From assembly GCA_023412915.1 (NCBI GenBank), contig JAEZRE010000013.1:81965-145964 (forward strand): a stretch of DNA of 64,000 bases. The letters run 5' to 3'. This DNA comes from Bacillota bacterium (GTDB lineage: Bacteria; Bacillota; Clostridia; Acetivibrionales; DTU013). How positions within the stretch are numbered: position 1 is the stretch's first letter; each line of letters starts with the position of its first letter. The notes under the pieces were generated by a model, which worked only from the letters and a program-made list of their open reading frames with translations, did not search any database and had not been told where the DNA came from. A program made the position numbers and the translations under genes. This document shows, piece by piece, positions 24,460-33,588 of this stretch.

Positions 24460-26052
24460 ATGAATGTAAGGCATAAGCAAAATACTTTAGACAAACAAAA
24501 TTCAAAATTGATCAATATCATCATTGCACTGTGCTTGTCGGCTCTTGCCGTCATGATAGGAATACAGGCCGGAGATGTTTGGTACAAGCTGGACGTCAGC
24601 GTGGTGGAAAACCTCGATACTGAAAATTTTAAAAATACTATAAATCTATCGCTGCCTATTATAGAAACGGTATATAACAGCGGGGAGTACAGCGTTTCAT
24701 TTTCCGGCGAAATAAAGGGTCTGCTGGCAAAATTGTTCGGTTTCGATCTGGAATCGCCTGTTTCAATTCTCAATGTTCAATCGCCGGTTTTCATGAGTTA
24801 TTTTAATCAAATAACCAATGCAGCCCGGGAAGCGGCGCCTGTACCTGCAGACGACGAAGCTTCCGCAGATGAGGCCGGTTCGTCCGGCGATACCGGGAAA
24901 GCGGGGCCGCAGGGGGATAGCCAGGCAACACCCTCGCAAGGCGGCCAGAATGAGAGCACAGGCAAAGGAAATAGCGCCGGCAAAGATAATATCGTTGGCG
25001 GGGGAAATAGTGCGGGAAATGGAGCTGGAGGCAGTTCGGGAAACAGTAACGCAGGCAACGGCGGGGATCGGAATAATAGTGGCGGCAAGGACGCAGCCGG
25101 AACCGGAAATGGCACGGAAGGCGGGAAGCCGGGCGGAAATAAAACGGGAACGGGGCCGGACGGCAGTATTGCCGGAAATGAGCCGGCAGGCAGCGGTGGG
25201 TCTGCAAGGCCCGGAAATACGGACGCTTCAAAGCCCGATACGACCGGCGATTCCAAGAATCCAACCGACCTGCAGCCGATCAGCAGCATCGCCTACGAAG
25301 TAGAAGACGATGAAAAAGAGGAAAACAGTGACCGCGTCGCGGTAGACTCAATTGTTTTGAATAACTTTACAAAACACAAGATAGATGTAGCCAAACTGCT
25401 TAAGGAACCGCTGAAGCTGAATTTCAGCAAAAAAGGCCCCAAAGTGCTCATTTATCATACACATACGAGCGAGAGCTATGTGCTCAAGGCATCGGATCTC
25501 GGTAAGAAAGATGTGCCAAGTTTCACCTCAAACCCGAAATACAGCGTGGTAAGGGTGGGGGAGGAGCTTGCGAGGAACCTTAGAAAATTCGGCATAGAGA
25601 CGCTGCATGACGGTACGGTGCACGATAAGGTAAGGGATGCGGCTTACGGAGTTGCGATAAATACGCTGCAAAGCTATAAAAAAGGCTATCCCTCCGCGAA
25701 GGTATACATAGATGTGCATAGAGACGCAGCGGCCAATTCCAAGCTTAGGATGGTTAAAAATATCAATGGCAGGAACGCGGCGCAGATAATGTTCGTTGTG
25801 GGAAGCGACGGGAAGTGGTCTTTCCCCGATTGGCAGGAAAACCTGAAGTTCGTACTGAAGCTGCAGCAGGAGCTCAATAAAAAATATCCGGGTCTTGCAA
25901 GGCCGATCCGGATAGTTGATAAACGCTACAATCAGCAGATATCAGACGGTGCGATCCTCATAGAAGTAGGCGGCGACGGCAACCTTCTCTCCGAGTGTCT
26001 GGAAAGCACAAAATACCTCGCGGAGGCGTTGAACAAGGTCATATTGGATTAA
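24460..26052 (+). CDS. spoIIP: stage II sporulation protein P (SpoIIP)
   Basis: Cell-wall amidase/endopeptidase of the engulfment machinery, anchored in the mother-cell membrane. An N-terminal membrane helix (IIIALCLSALAVMIGIQAG) is followed by an external region. A ~145-residue Gly/Asn/Ser linker (about residues 120-265) comes next, then the catalytic domain. There KVLIYHTHTSESYV places His333 and His335, and KVYIDVHRDAA and ILIEVGGDGN give the other conserved blocks. At 530 residues it is longer than usual, mainly because of the linker. ATG follows GGAGGAAAA. It shows the organism or its ancestor forms endospores. The usual gpr neighbour is not present. Confidence 0.94.
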   Translation: MNVRHKQNTLDKQNSKLINIIIALCLSALAVMIGIQAGDVWYKLDVSVVENLDTENFKNTINLSLPIIETVYNSGEYSVSFSGEIKGLLAKLFGFDLESPVSILNVQSPVFMSYFNQITNAAREAAPVPADDEASADEAGSSGDTGKAGPQGDSQATPSQGGQNESTGKGNSAGKDNIVGGGNSAGNGAGGSSGNSNAGNGGDRNNSGGKDAAGTGNGTEGGKPGGNKTGTGPDGSIAGNEPAGSGGSARPGNTDASKPDTTGDSKNPTDLQPISSIAYEVEDDEKEENSDRVAVDSIVLNNFTKHKIDVAKLLKEPLKLNFSKKGPKVLIYHTHTSESYVLKASDLGKKDVPSFTSNPKYSVVRVGEELARNLRKFGIETLHDGTVHDKVRDAAYGVAINTLQSYKKGYPSAKVYIDVHRDAAANSKLRMVKNINGRNAAQIMFVVGSDGKWSFPDWQENLKFVLKLQQELNKKYPGLARPIRIVDKRYNQQISDGAILIEVGGDGNLLSECLESTKYLAEALNKVILD

Positions 26053-26147
26053 ATTGAACGCAGGGATTCCATTTTCTGAATGAGGCGGCGCCGGATGGAT
26101 AATAATATTTGTTATATAAATTAATGAAGCAGATTCGGAGGATGCCG

Positions 26148-26429
26148 TTGAACAGAGTTGAGAGATTCAGGCAAAGGAGAATTTTGATCAAGGGATATTT
26201 TACTGCGGCAGCGCTGTCTCTTTTTTTCCTGACCACAGGGATACTGGCCGTGGACCGCGCCACGAACCAGCTTGTTTCCGGCAGGCAGGGCATTGCTCTG
26301 GCTGCTTTTGACAATAATTCATCCAGTCTTGAAATAACATTGATGAATCGTAAGATCTATCTGAACACTCAGTATATCAACCGGGATATGGATTATCTCA
26401 GGAAAAAGTTCAGTCAATTATTCCGTTAA
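26148..26429 (+). CDS. hypothetical single-pass membrane protein
   Basis: A 93-residue protein with an Arg-rich N-terminus (NRVERFRQRRILIKGY), one membrane helix (FTAAALSLFFLTTGILAV) and an ~60-residue external part ending RKKFSQLFR. TTG at 26148 is chosen because GGAGG lies 6 nt before it; ATG at 26142 would touch the site and TTG/ATG at 26109/26124 have none. It follows spoIIP by ~95 nt, so a sporulation role is possible but untested. No family recognised. Confidence 0.6.
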   Translation: MNRVERFRQRRILIKGYFTAAALSLFFLTTGILAVDRATNQLVSGRQGIALAAFDNNSSSLEITLMNRKIYLNTQYINRDMDYLRKKFSQLFR

Positions 26430-26588
26430 AATGTACCGAAACACATTTCAATATGACATTTATTATATAATTCTCTATTTTATTTTTAGAATATAATTGA
26501 AGATATGGTATACTTATCTTGCGATATTATACAATTTATTCTGTGATATTTGCATTTTATAACCTTGCTAATTAAAGGAGGGGTTTCT

Positions 26589-27209
26589 GTGTTAACTATC
26601 GAGGAATTACTTAATGTCGATAAGGATAATGCTAATGAAACAGCCGGAAGGATCGGTAAAAACGATTTGCCTGAACTCGTGGGGCTGTTGTCTGAAAAAG
26701 ACGACAAACTGAGGTATGCCGCGCTTTTACTGCTTAAAAGCCGTTCCGCAGGTTACGCCGACGTTTATCCCTTCTGGGACGTTTTCCGTGAAAAGCTCAA
26801 AAGTGATAATTCCTACCAGAGAAGTATCGGAATGATGTTGATCGCAGAGAATGCCAGATGGGATGCCGAAAACAGGCTGGACGGAATGCTCGGAGATTAT
26901 TTTGCACTATTCAGTGACGAAAAGCCCATAACGATACGGCAGAGTATACAGGCCCTCTGCAGCATCATACCATATAAGCCGGCATTGACGGGTACGATCG
27001 CCTCGGCCCTTATGTCCATCAGCATCCGGGATGTAAAAGAGACTATGCGAAAATCCATACTTCTCGATATTTTGGAGATACTCGTTCAAATACGAAAGCA
27101 AAAAGCAGACGAAACGATGGACAGTTATATTTTCAACGCGCTTTCGGGCGGCCTCCTCGACAGGAAAAGCAAAAGCATGATAGAGGCCATACTGCGTCAG
27201 TCGGCCTGA
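26589..27209 (+). CDS. HEAT-repeat-like hypothetical protein
   Basis: A 206-residue, all-helical soluble protein. Repeating helical pairs such as LPELVGLLSEKDDKLRYAALLLL and YQRSIGMMLIAENARWDAE suggest an alpha-solenoid (HEAT-like) scaffold for protein contacts; no enzyme motif is visible. GTG at 26589 follows a very strong AAAGGAGGGG site. It lies between the small membrane protein and the large secreted protein, and its role is unknown. Confidence 0.72.
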   Translation: MLTIEELLNVDKDNANETAGRIGKNDLPELVGLLSEKDDKLRYAALLLLKSRSAGYADVYPFWDVFREKLKSDNSYQRSIGMMLIAENARWDAENRLDGMLGDYFALFSDEKPITIRQSIQALCSIIPYKPALTGTIASALMSISIRDVKETMRKSILLDILEILVQIRKQKADETMDSYIFNALSGGLLDRKSKSMIEAILRQSA

Positions 27210-27246
27210 ATATGGCCAGGCATTAGAGAGATGGGGAGATGAGTTT

Positions 27247-30072
27247 GTGAAAAGGTTTATTGCATTGCTTTTATCGGTACTTATTGTCTTTTCCGCCTTT
27301 CCAATAACAGCGGCTGCATCGGGAGTGGAAGCGGTCCAGCCTGAAATGACGGCGGAAGCATTCAATAAAGTTGCTACTGGTGATACGGCATTAACTGCTT
27401 TGTTTCAATTTGACAAGGACTTGCCGCGATATGACTGGGGCTCCAGCGCGCCTGCGCCGGCAAAGCTGGCAGGAGTTACCTACACCCTTGCGGACAATGT
27501 GGTAAAGGTGAATTCCGACGTTACCAGCGGCATTCGCTCGGCCCGGCAGGTGAATAATCCAAATACTGCGGCCGGCGGAAGCATCAGCAGGATTATCGGA
27601 CAAGGCGGACTGATAAAGGCTGAGCAGCTAGAAACTGCCACCAGTCTCCCTATTATAAAACCTGGTCAGGTATTTGTGGATTTGGAGAATGATCTGGCTT
27701 TCAAAGTACCCTCGCTTCCTTCCGCAGCAGGCGACCAATATGACGGATACGTACCTGTTATAAAGCCCGAAATGCAGGAAATCATAAAGGATTTCAATAT
27801 TCCTGAACAGAATGTGCGGTTGAATCAGGCAAACGTCACCCATTTTGTAAAGGATGCCGACGGAAACAGCCTGGACAGATATTTGAAAAAGCCCGGGCAA
27901 ACCTACATAATGTCTCAGAATAACTCGATGGAACCAATCAAGCCTACCCACCTGAAAAACATAATAGCCGAGTTTCAATTCCCGGCGAAAGGCATTAACC
28001 TCAACGGTGTAACCCCAAGTGGAAACCCTGTCTCCGTCAACGTCAAGGGCTATCTTGGTATCGGCGATATGGGCCTGGACGGATATTATAAAAAGTGGAA
28101 GTACGCCTTCTGGTTTTCCGTCGCTGAAGAAATGCAGCTTCAGGCAACGGTTGCCATGGACATGAAGGAAGAGGTCCGCATACCGATTTTAGGCGTGGAT
28201 GTGGGCTTCGACTCGAAAGTCGGAAGCATTGCAGGCGGACTTTTTCTGGTTGTGGGCGTAGATGGAAAGTTTACGCTTCAAATGGAGGCCCGGCAGTGGG
28301 TTAAGCTTGACCAGGTCGGTCTTAAAGGGAAGAATTGTTTTTATGTGCCTTGTACGATCGGACCGCTTTATAAGGTCGGAGACAACGGCTTCGATCTGGA
28401 CGCCCGGTTTAACGGTGCAGTTGACGGATATGTTAAAGGCGGCGCCCTGCTGGAACTGAGCCTGTTTGGACTCGACATAGTCGGAGCCGGCGCGTTCGCA
28501 GGTATGGGGGCGAGAACCGCAGTTTCAGGAGATTACTTAGAAGCGGATCTGTACGGAATCGTGCAAGCCTATGTCAAGTTCCTTGGAAAACAGAAAAATG
28601 TTATCAACTGGCAGCCCAACATTCTGCACAAGAGACAGGTAAATACCGGAGGCTATATTTTTAGCTTCAAGGAGGTCTGTGGTTACAGGGATGCGGTTTG
28701 GGGCACATTGCTATATGACGCGGGCGTGAAAGGCATTGTGCCTGAACCGGGCAAGGATATCACCCTTTATGTCAGAAGACCGCATATCAATTATCTGGAG
28801 GATGCCATCTGGAATGAAAAGGGCTATCCGGGTAAAACAGACGAAAACGGGAATTTCCATTTGTCAGGCGTCGATTTGCAAAAAGGGGATGAAGTATATA
28901 TCCGTCTTAAGGAAAGAACCGAAACGAATAAGGAAAGCAACGAAGCGAATTATGTAAATTCGGCGCCAACCAATCCCACGTTCCCCTTTGATAAGGTAAT
29001 TGTTCTGGAATCCGACTTTTTCAACGACTATACCAGGGGCTATATACCGTCGGTTATTGTTAAGGATTGGGATACGGGGGGGCAAAAGGAAATCGTATTT
29101 GAACTGAATAAAAGCAAGAACAGTTCCCTGAAGATAAAAGGAAAAAATGTGACTCTGGACAGTCACGGTTTCTTCAACCAGACGGGAATCAATATCTTAC
29201 CGACGGATTCCGTTTCCTCCCAGCTGGAATTTGACGGCTGGGTACTGAATTCAAATGTCGCAAAGGCAACAGTGGATTTTAGCGCGCAATCGATACGGAT
29301 CCCCGTTTCATATGAGAAAACAACTGAAAAAGGCAAGCTGACGGATGTGTCAAAGCTGAACGAAGCGATCGTTGTCACAAATAACCGGGGCACTAAGGTC
29401 TACTCGGGAAGTGCGGCATTTACCGTCAGTGGCTATACACAGGCCGCATCAGCGTGCTTTATTATTAACCCTGATACTGGTCTGCCTGTTCTGCCGGCTG
29501 CCGGTCTCCAGGATCAAACCCGGCCGGTGAAGCTGAATGCCGTAAAGGGACCGGAAGTGGACGAACTCGGCGCATCTTATTTTATCAATACAGTAATAAA
29601 AAAATGGATATGGGAACCGGAAACAAAATCTAGGACCGGGGTAATATTACCGGGCACGAAGGTTATCAAGCCACTAAACACGACCGCCAGCCCGATTCGG
29701 CCCATAGACCCCGATTTGAATAAACTATTGCCGGGATCGCCCCAGAATACCTTTATATTGAGCTACGATGATAAATTTGATAAGTACAGTGACTATGATT
29801 ACTATAACAGTGTGACAGGCAAAATGGAAAACTACAGCGGGCAGGTCGACGGTTCACAGACAATAAAGTGGGACGGCAGGATCGTTATCACGTATGAAGG
29901 CGCTAAAATTGTCGTGGAAGTCAAGGATGAACGCACGGGCAGCGGAGACTCCAAATTTGAAAAGCTTTCTGCAGAATGGATGAACAAGGACGTTGGAAGC
30001 CTGCTGAACCGCTATATGGAAAAGATGGGGGAGAGTCTTGTATTTCCAATGCCTGATCAAATAAATAAATGA
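27247..30072 (+). CDS. large secreted protein of unknown function
   Basis: A 941-residue protein starting with a clear signal peptide (MKRFIALLLSVLIVFSAF, then PITAAASG with a likely cleavage after AAA). GTG start is preceded by GGGGAG. No domain is recognised with confidence. The first two thirds are beta-rich, with VKGYLGIGDMGLDGYYKKW and a MEARQWVKLDQVGLKGKN stretch. A segment around residues 505-560 (GKTDENGNFHLSGVDLQKGD) resembles a carboxypeptidase-regulatory/CNA-B-like beta sandwich. There is no sortase motif, S-layer repeat or lipobox, so it is probably released or held non-covalently. It sits 37 nt after the HEAT-like gene. Confidence 0.75.
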   Translation: MKRFIALLLSVLIVFSAFPITAAASGVEAVQPEMTAEAFNKVATGDTALTALFQFDKDLPRYDWGSSAPAPAKLAGVTYTLADNVVKVNSDVTSGIRSARQVNNPNTAAGGSISRIIGQGGLIKAEQLETATSLPIIKPGQVFVDLENDLAFKVPSLPSAAGDQYDGYVPVIKPEMQEIIKDFNIPEQNVRLNQANVTHFVKDADGNSLDRYLKKPGQTYIMSQNNSMEPIKPTHLKNIIAEFQFPAKGINLNGVTPSGNPVSVNVKGYLGIGDMGLDGYYKKWKYAFWFSVAEEMQLQATVAMDMKEEVRIPILGVDVGFDSKVGSIAGGLFLVVGVDGKFTLQMEARQWVKLDQVGLKGKNCFYVPCTIGPLYKVGDNGFDLDARFNGAVDGYVKGGALLELSLFGLDIVGAGAFAGMGARTAVSGDYLEADLYGIVQAYVKFLGKQKNVINWQPNILHKRQVNTGGYIFSFKEVCGYRDAVWGTLLYDAGVKGIVPEPGKDITLYVRRPHINYLEDAIWNEKGYPGKTDENGNFHLSGVDLQKGDEVYIRLKERTETNKESNEANYVNSAPTNPTFPFDKVIVLESDFFNDYTRGYIPSVIVKDWDTGGQKEIVFELNKSKNSSLKIKGKNVTLDSHGFFNQTGINILPTDSVSSQLEFDGWVLNSNVAKATVDFSAQSIRIPVSYEKTTEKGKLTDVSKLNEAIVVTNNRGTKVYSGSAAFTVSGYTQAASACFIINPDTGLPVLPAAGLQDQTRPVKLNAVKGPEVDELGASYFINTVIKKWIWEPETKSRTGVILPGTKVIKPLNTTASPIRPIDPDLNKLLPGSPQNTFILSYDDKFDKYSDYDYYNSVTGKMENYSGQVDGSQTIKWDGRIVITYEGAKIVVEVKDERTGSGDSKFEKLSAEWMNKDVGSLLNRYMEKMGESLVFPMPDQINK

Positions 30073-30193
30073 GATTTATTTTATTACAAACGGATGTTAT
30101 AATTGTACTGCATTTATTGAAAAAATAATGTAATACGTTAAGGCTCGGCTAAAATATTTTAACGATGCCTTTGAAATGACAAGGGGATAACGA

Positions 30194-32002
30194 ATGTCAG
30201 GCAGACAGGACAATATACGAAATTTTTGTATCATAGCGCATATAGATCATGGCAAATCGACACTGGCCGATCGCCTTATTCAAATGACGGGAGTCCTCAC
30301 CGAAAGGGAGATGCAGGAGCAGGTCCTAGACACCATGGACATCGAACGCGAGCGAGGCATCACCATAAAGGCGCAGGCTGTCAGAATGGTATACAAGGCG
30401 GGTGACGGGCAAGAGTATATCTACAACCTTATCGACACCCCCGGCCATGTAGACTTCAATTACGAGGTCTCCAGGAGCCTTGCCGCCTGCGAAGGTGCGG
30501 TTCTGGTCGTCGATGCCGCGCAGGGCGTCGAGGCACAGACGCTGGCCAACGTTTACCTGGCGCTCGACCACAACCTCGAGATAATGACGGTTATAAACAA
30601 GATAGATCTACCGAGCGCCCAACCGGAGCATGTTAAAAAGGAAATAGAAGACGTGATCGGTCTGGATTGTTCGCAAGCCCCCGAAATATCTGCAAAGAAC
30701 GGTATCAATATAGAAGCGGTTCTGGAACAGATAGCCAGGGTGATACCCCCGCCGCAAGGTGATGAAAATGCTCCGCTCAGGGCGCTGATATTCGATTCGT
30801 ACTATGACAGCTACAAGGGCGTTATCGTGCACACAAGGGTAATGGAAGGCTCTGTTAGGACCGGCGATACGATACGTATGATGTACACGAAGAAGGAATT
30901 CGTTGTTACGGAAGTCGGGTATTTCAGGCCCGGCCAGTATTCACCCTGCGATATGCTTTTGGCGGGAGACGTAGGGTATATCTGCGCCAGCATAAAAAAT
31001 GTCCGTGATACGCGCGTCGGTGACACGGTGACGCTTGCCGACAAGCCGGCGGCTGAGCCGCTGCCGGGCTACAAGAAAGTTCAGTCAATGGTCTTCTGCG
31101 GCATTTATCCTGCTGACGGCTCAAAATACGGTGATCTTAGGGACGCTCTTGAAAAGCTGCAGCTGAATGACGCGTCGCTCCTGTTTGAACCCGAGACTTC
31201 CGTTGCTTTGGGCTTCGGTTTCAGGTGCGGTTTCCTTGGGCTGCTGCATATGGAGATAATACAGGAGAGACTTGAAAGAGAGTTCGACTTCGATCTCGTG
31301 ACCACTGCTCCCAGCGTTATATACAGGATCACGCTGACCGACGGTGAAGTCATCAATATAGACAACCCGACCAACCTGCCGCCTGTAACGTCGATAGAAA
31401 AGATGGAAGAGCCTATCGTAAAAGCGACAATAATGACACCTATCGAATATGTAGGCAGTATTATGGAGCTCTCGCAGGAGAGACGCGGCGTCTACAAGGA
31501 CATGTCTTATCTGGATGAAACAAGGGTAATATTGACTTATGAACTGCCGCTCAATGAAATAATATATGACTTCTTCGATGCGCTGAAATCCAGGACAAGG
31601 GGCTATGCCTCCCTTGATTATGAGCTTATGGGCTATAAGGAATCGGATCTTGTCAAGCTCGATATAATGTTGAACACTGAGATCGTGGATGCGCTTTCTT
31701 TTATAGTGCACTCGGAAAAAGCATATACCAGAGCAAGGAGAATAGCCGAAAAGCTCAAGGACGCCATACCGAGGCAACAGTTTGAAATACCGATACAGGC
31801 GTGCATCGGGGGCAAGATAATTGCGAGGGAAACCGTCAAGGCATTCAGGAAGGACGTTCTGGCAAAGTGCTATGGCGGCGATATAACGAGAAAGAAAAAG
31901 CTGCTTGAAAAGCAGAAGGAAGGCAAGAAGCGCATGAGGCAGGTAGGCTCGGTAGAGGTGCCGCAGGAGGCATTCATGAGCGTACTGAAGCTCGACGAGT
32001 AG
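30194..32002 (+). CDS. lepA: elongation factor 4 (LepA)
   Basis: A 602-residue translational GTPase that back-translocates or remodels stalled ribosomes. G1 is AHIDHGKST (14-22), switch I includes ERERGITIKAQ, G3 is DTPGHVDF, G4 is NKID, and the LepA-specific C-terminal domain ends with VLAKCYGGDITRKKKLLEKQ. Length and domains are standard. It starts ~120 nt after the secreted-protein gene and is followed closely by hemW, the usual lepA-hemW order. Confidence 0.97.
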   Translation: MSGRQDNIRNFCIIAHIDHGKSTLADRLIQMTGVLTEREMQEQVLDTMDIERERGITIKAQAVRMVYKAGDGQEYIYNLIDTPGHVDFNYEVSRSLAACEGAVLVVDAAQGVEAQTLANVYLALDHNLEIMTVINKIDLPSAQPEHVKKEIEDVIGLDCSQAPEISAKNGINIEAVLEQIARVIPPPQGDENAPLRALIFDSYYDSYKGVIVHTRVMEGSVRTGDTIRMMYTKKEFVVTEVGYFRPGQYSPCDMLLAGDVGYICASIKNVRDTRVGDTVTLADKPAAEPLPGYKKVQSMVFCGIYPADGSKYGDLRDALEKLQLNDASLLFEPETSVALGFGFRCGFLGLLHMEIIQERLEREFDFDLVTTAPSVIYRITLTDGEVINIDNPTNLPPVTSIEKMEEPIVKATIMTPIEYVGSIMELSQERRGVYKDMSYLDETRVILTYELPLNEIIYDFFDALKSRTRGYASLDYELMGYKESDLVKLDIMLNTEIVDALSFIVHSEKAYTRARRIAEKLKDAIPRQQFEIPIQACIGGKIIARETVKAFRKDVLAKCYGGDITRKKKLLEKQKEGKKRMRQVGSVEVPQEAFMSVLKLDE

Positions 32003-32041
32003 GTAATGGTGCGCACGAACGGTCGCCTTCGGGGAGATTCG

Positions 32042-33436
32042 ATGAATAACGAGATCGGTATATATATCCACGTACCTTTTTGCAAACAAAAATGCTATTA
32101 TTGCGATTTCAATTCCTATCCCGGCATGGATTACCTTGCCGGTTCTTATTTTAATGCGCTTAAAACTGAGATGGACATTATGGCGGAAGCGTTGTGCGAC
32201 CGTCCTGTCAAAACTGTTTTTATCGGAGGCGGGACTCCTTCGCTGGTCGATGCGGCATATATAGGCGGATTGCTGGAAGACTGCGGCAGGCTATTCAAAA
32301 TAAGCCCGGATGCGGAAATAACCATGGAATGCAATCCGGGAACACTTTCATTGGATAACCTCAGGATATACAGACAGGCAGGCGTCAACAGGCTCAGCAT
32401 CGGACTTCAGGCATGGCAGGACAGGCTTCTTGAAAGCCTTGGAAGGATACACAGGAGGCAGCAGTTCACAGAGAATCTGGAGGCTGCGTATAGGGCTGGT
32501 TTCACCAATATCAACGCCGATCTTATTTTTGGACTGCCGGGGCAGAGCTTTGAGGACTGGAGCGAGACTCTGGAGGCGGTAACATCGACTTTTGCCGGAC
32601 ACCAACTTACGCACCTGTCCTGCTACAGCCTTCAGATCGAGGAAGGTACGGTGTTCGGGGACAGGTTCGAAGCGGGCGGGCTGATCCCTGCCGAGGACGA
32701 GCTTGACAGGAAAATGTACAGGCATGCGATTGAGTTCCTGAAAGGTATGGGATACCGGCATTATGAGATCTCTAATTTCGCGTTGTCCGGTTATGAATGC
32801 AGGCACAACCTCGTTTACTGGAGAGCTGAGGAGTACGCCGGCTTCGGGGCGGGAGCGCATTCCTATCTGGACGGAAAGCGTTTCGGCAATACTGCGGAGA
32901 TCGAAAAGTACATAAATGCTGTGAAGCGGTTCGGTGGGGAAGTGAGCGGCGGCGGGAATACCGGAACCAGTGTATTCGGTGGCTGCGAAACCGGAAGCAG
33001 CGTGCGCGTCGGTAGCGATACAGGAGGTAGCGGTGGCAGCGAAACCGGAAGCAGAGAGCTTAATGGCTATGACACTGGACCGATCAGCGCCGGGCTAACC
33101 GCGGGACTGATCGATGCCGGGCTTATTGCAGGTCTTCACGAGGATATTCAAAATATCGGACGTCAGGAATCCATGTCCGAATTCATGATACTTGGTCTGA
33201 GGCTTATCAAAGGCGTTTCGTCGGAGGAATTCAGGCTTAGATACGGAACGGAGCTAAAGGACATCTATGGTGACAAGCTTGAAGGGCTGGTACGGGAAGG
33301 TTTGCTGATTCGGGAGGAACCCGGCCGCAGCGCAAGCGAAACAAAAGAACCGTCCCTGCGTTCCGGCGAGGTGTATTACCGTTTGAGCGCGCTTGGACTG
33401 GACCTTGCGAATAAGGTTTTTGTCGAGTTCATATAG
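32042..33436 (+). CDS. hemW: radical SAM protein HemW with repeat insertion
   Basis: HemW is a heme-binding radical SAM relative of HemN, thought to deliver heme. CKQKCYYC (Cys14, Cys18, Cys21), VFIGGGTPSL and GLPGQSFEDW are conserved. The gene encodes 464 residues, about 80 more than usual. The extra is a Gly/Ser/Thr-rich insertion at roughly residues 300-375 with repeated CETGSS/SETGSR-type units, placed between the body and the C-terminal MSEFMILGLRL domain. A second oddity is a REP-like palindrome at 33338-33365 encoding SETKEPSLRSG. The frame stays open throughout. Start 32042 follows CGGGGAGATTCG; an in-frame start at 32006 has no such site. Confidence 0.92.
   Translation: MNNEIGIYIHVPFCKQKCYYCDFNSYPGMDYLAGSYFNALKTEMDIMAEALCDRPVKTVFIGGGTPSLVDAAYIGGLLEDCGRLFKISPDAEITMECNPGTLSLDNLRIYRQAGVNRLSIGLQAWQDRLLESLGRIHRRQQFTENLEAAYRAGFTNINADLIFGLPGQSFEDWSETLEAVTSTFAGHQLTHLSCYSLQIEEGTVFGDRFEAGGLIPAEDELDRKMYRHAIEFLKGMGYRHYEISNFALSGYECRHNLVYWRAEEYAGFGAGAHSYLDGKRFGNTAEIEKYINAVKRFGGEVSGGGNTGTSVFGGCETGSSVRVGSDTGGSGGSETGSRELNGYDTGPISAGLTAGLIDAGLIAGLHEDIQNIGRQESMSEFMILGLRLIKGVSSEEFRLRYGTELKDIYGDKLEGLVREGLLIREEPGRSASETKEPSLRSGEVYYRLSALGLDLANKVFVEFI
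32940..33133 (+). repeat. Gly/Ser-coding repeat insertion within hemW
   Basis: Words of the form GGCNGCGAAACCGGAAGCAG occur at 32981-33000 and 33035-33054, and related ACCGGAACCAG and GATACAGGAGGTAG lie between and before. They are followed by a GCCGGGCT-rich stretch coding a GLxAGL-type repeat. Reading frame is preserved. Confidence 0.65.
33338..33365 (+). repeat. REP-like palindrome copy inside hemW
   Basis: A 28-nt element beginning GAAACAAAAGAA and ending GCGTTCCG, 2 mismatches from the intergenic copy at 45017-45044. It is translated as part of HemW without breaking the frame. Confidence 0.7.
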
Positions 33437-33458
33437 CAAAATAATACTTAAAACCATC

Positions 33459-33487
33459 TTGACAAAAAATTTACCAGGTGGTATTTT
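33459..33487 (+). promoter_or_regulatory. heat-shock operon promoter
   Basis: TTGACA with TATTTT 17 nt downstream, directly before the CIRCE operator and the hrcA leader. Confidence 0.6.
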
Positions 33488-33496
33488 TAAAATATG

Positions 33497-33523
33497 TTAG
33501 CACTCGTTGATAAGGAGTGCTAA
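33497..33523 (+). promoter_or_regulatory. CIRCE operator (HrcA binding site)
   Basis: A perfect TTAGCACTC-N9-GAGTGCTAA inverted repeat, the consensus HrcA operator, lying at the expected start of the hrcA-grpE-dnaK-dnaJ transcript. HrcA, encoded next, would repress from here until heat stress sequesters GroEL. Confidence 0.97.
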
Positions 33524-33588
33524 CAAATCAAAAAAAGCATCGTATATATAATGAAACGAAACATGGTTTTGGAGGAGGGGTGTATGAG

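Noticed and set aside
24803..25303. Long open frames on both strands over the SpoIIP linker
   Set aside because: They come from Gly/Pro-biased low-complexity coding DNA; the SpoIIP frame has the start site, membrane helix and catalytic domain.
32940..33133. Possible CRISPR array from repeated 20-nt words in hemW
   Set aside because: Units are imperfect, unevenly spaced, in frame and translated; no cas genes are nearby.
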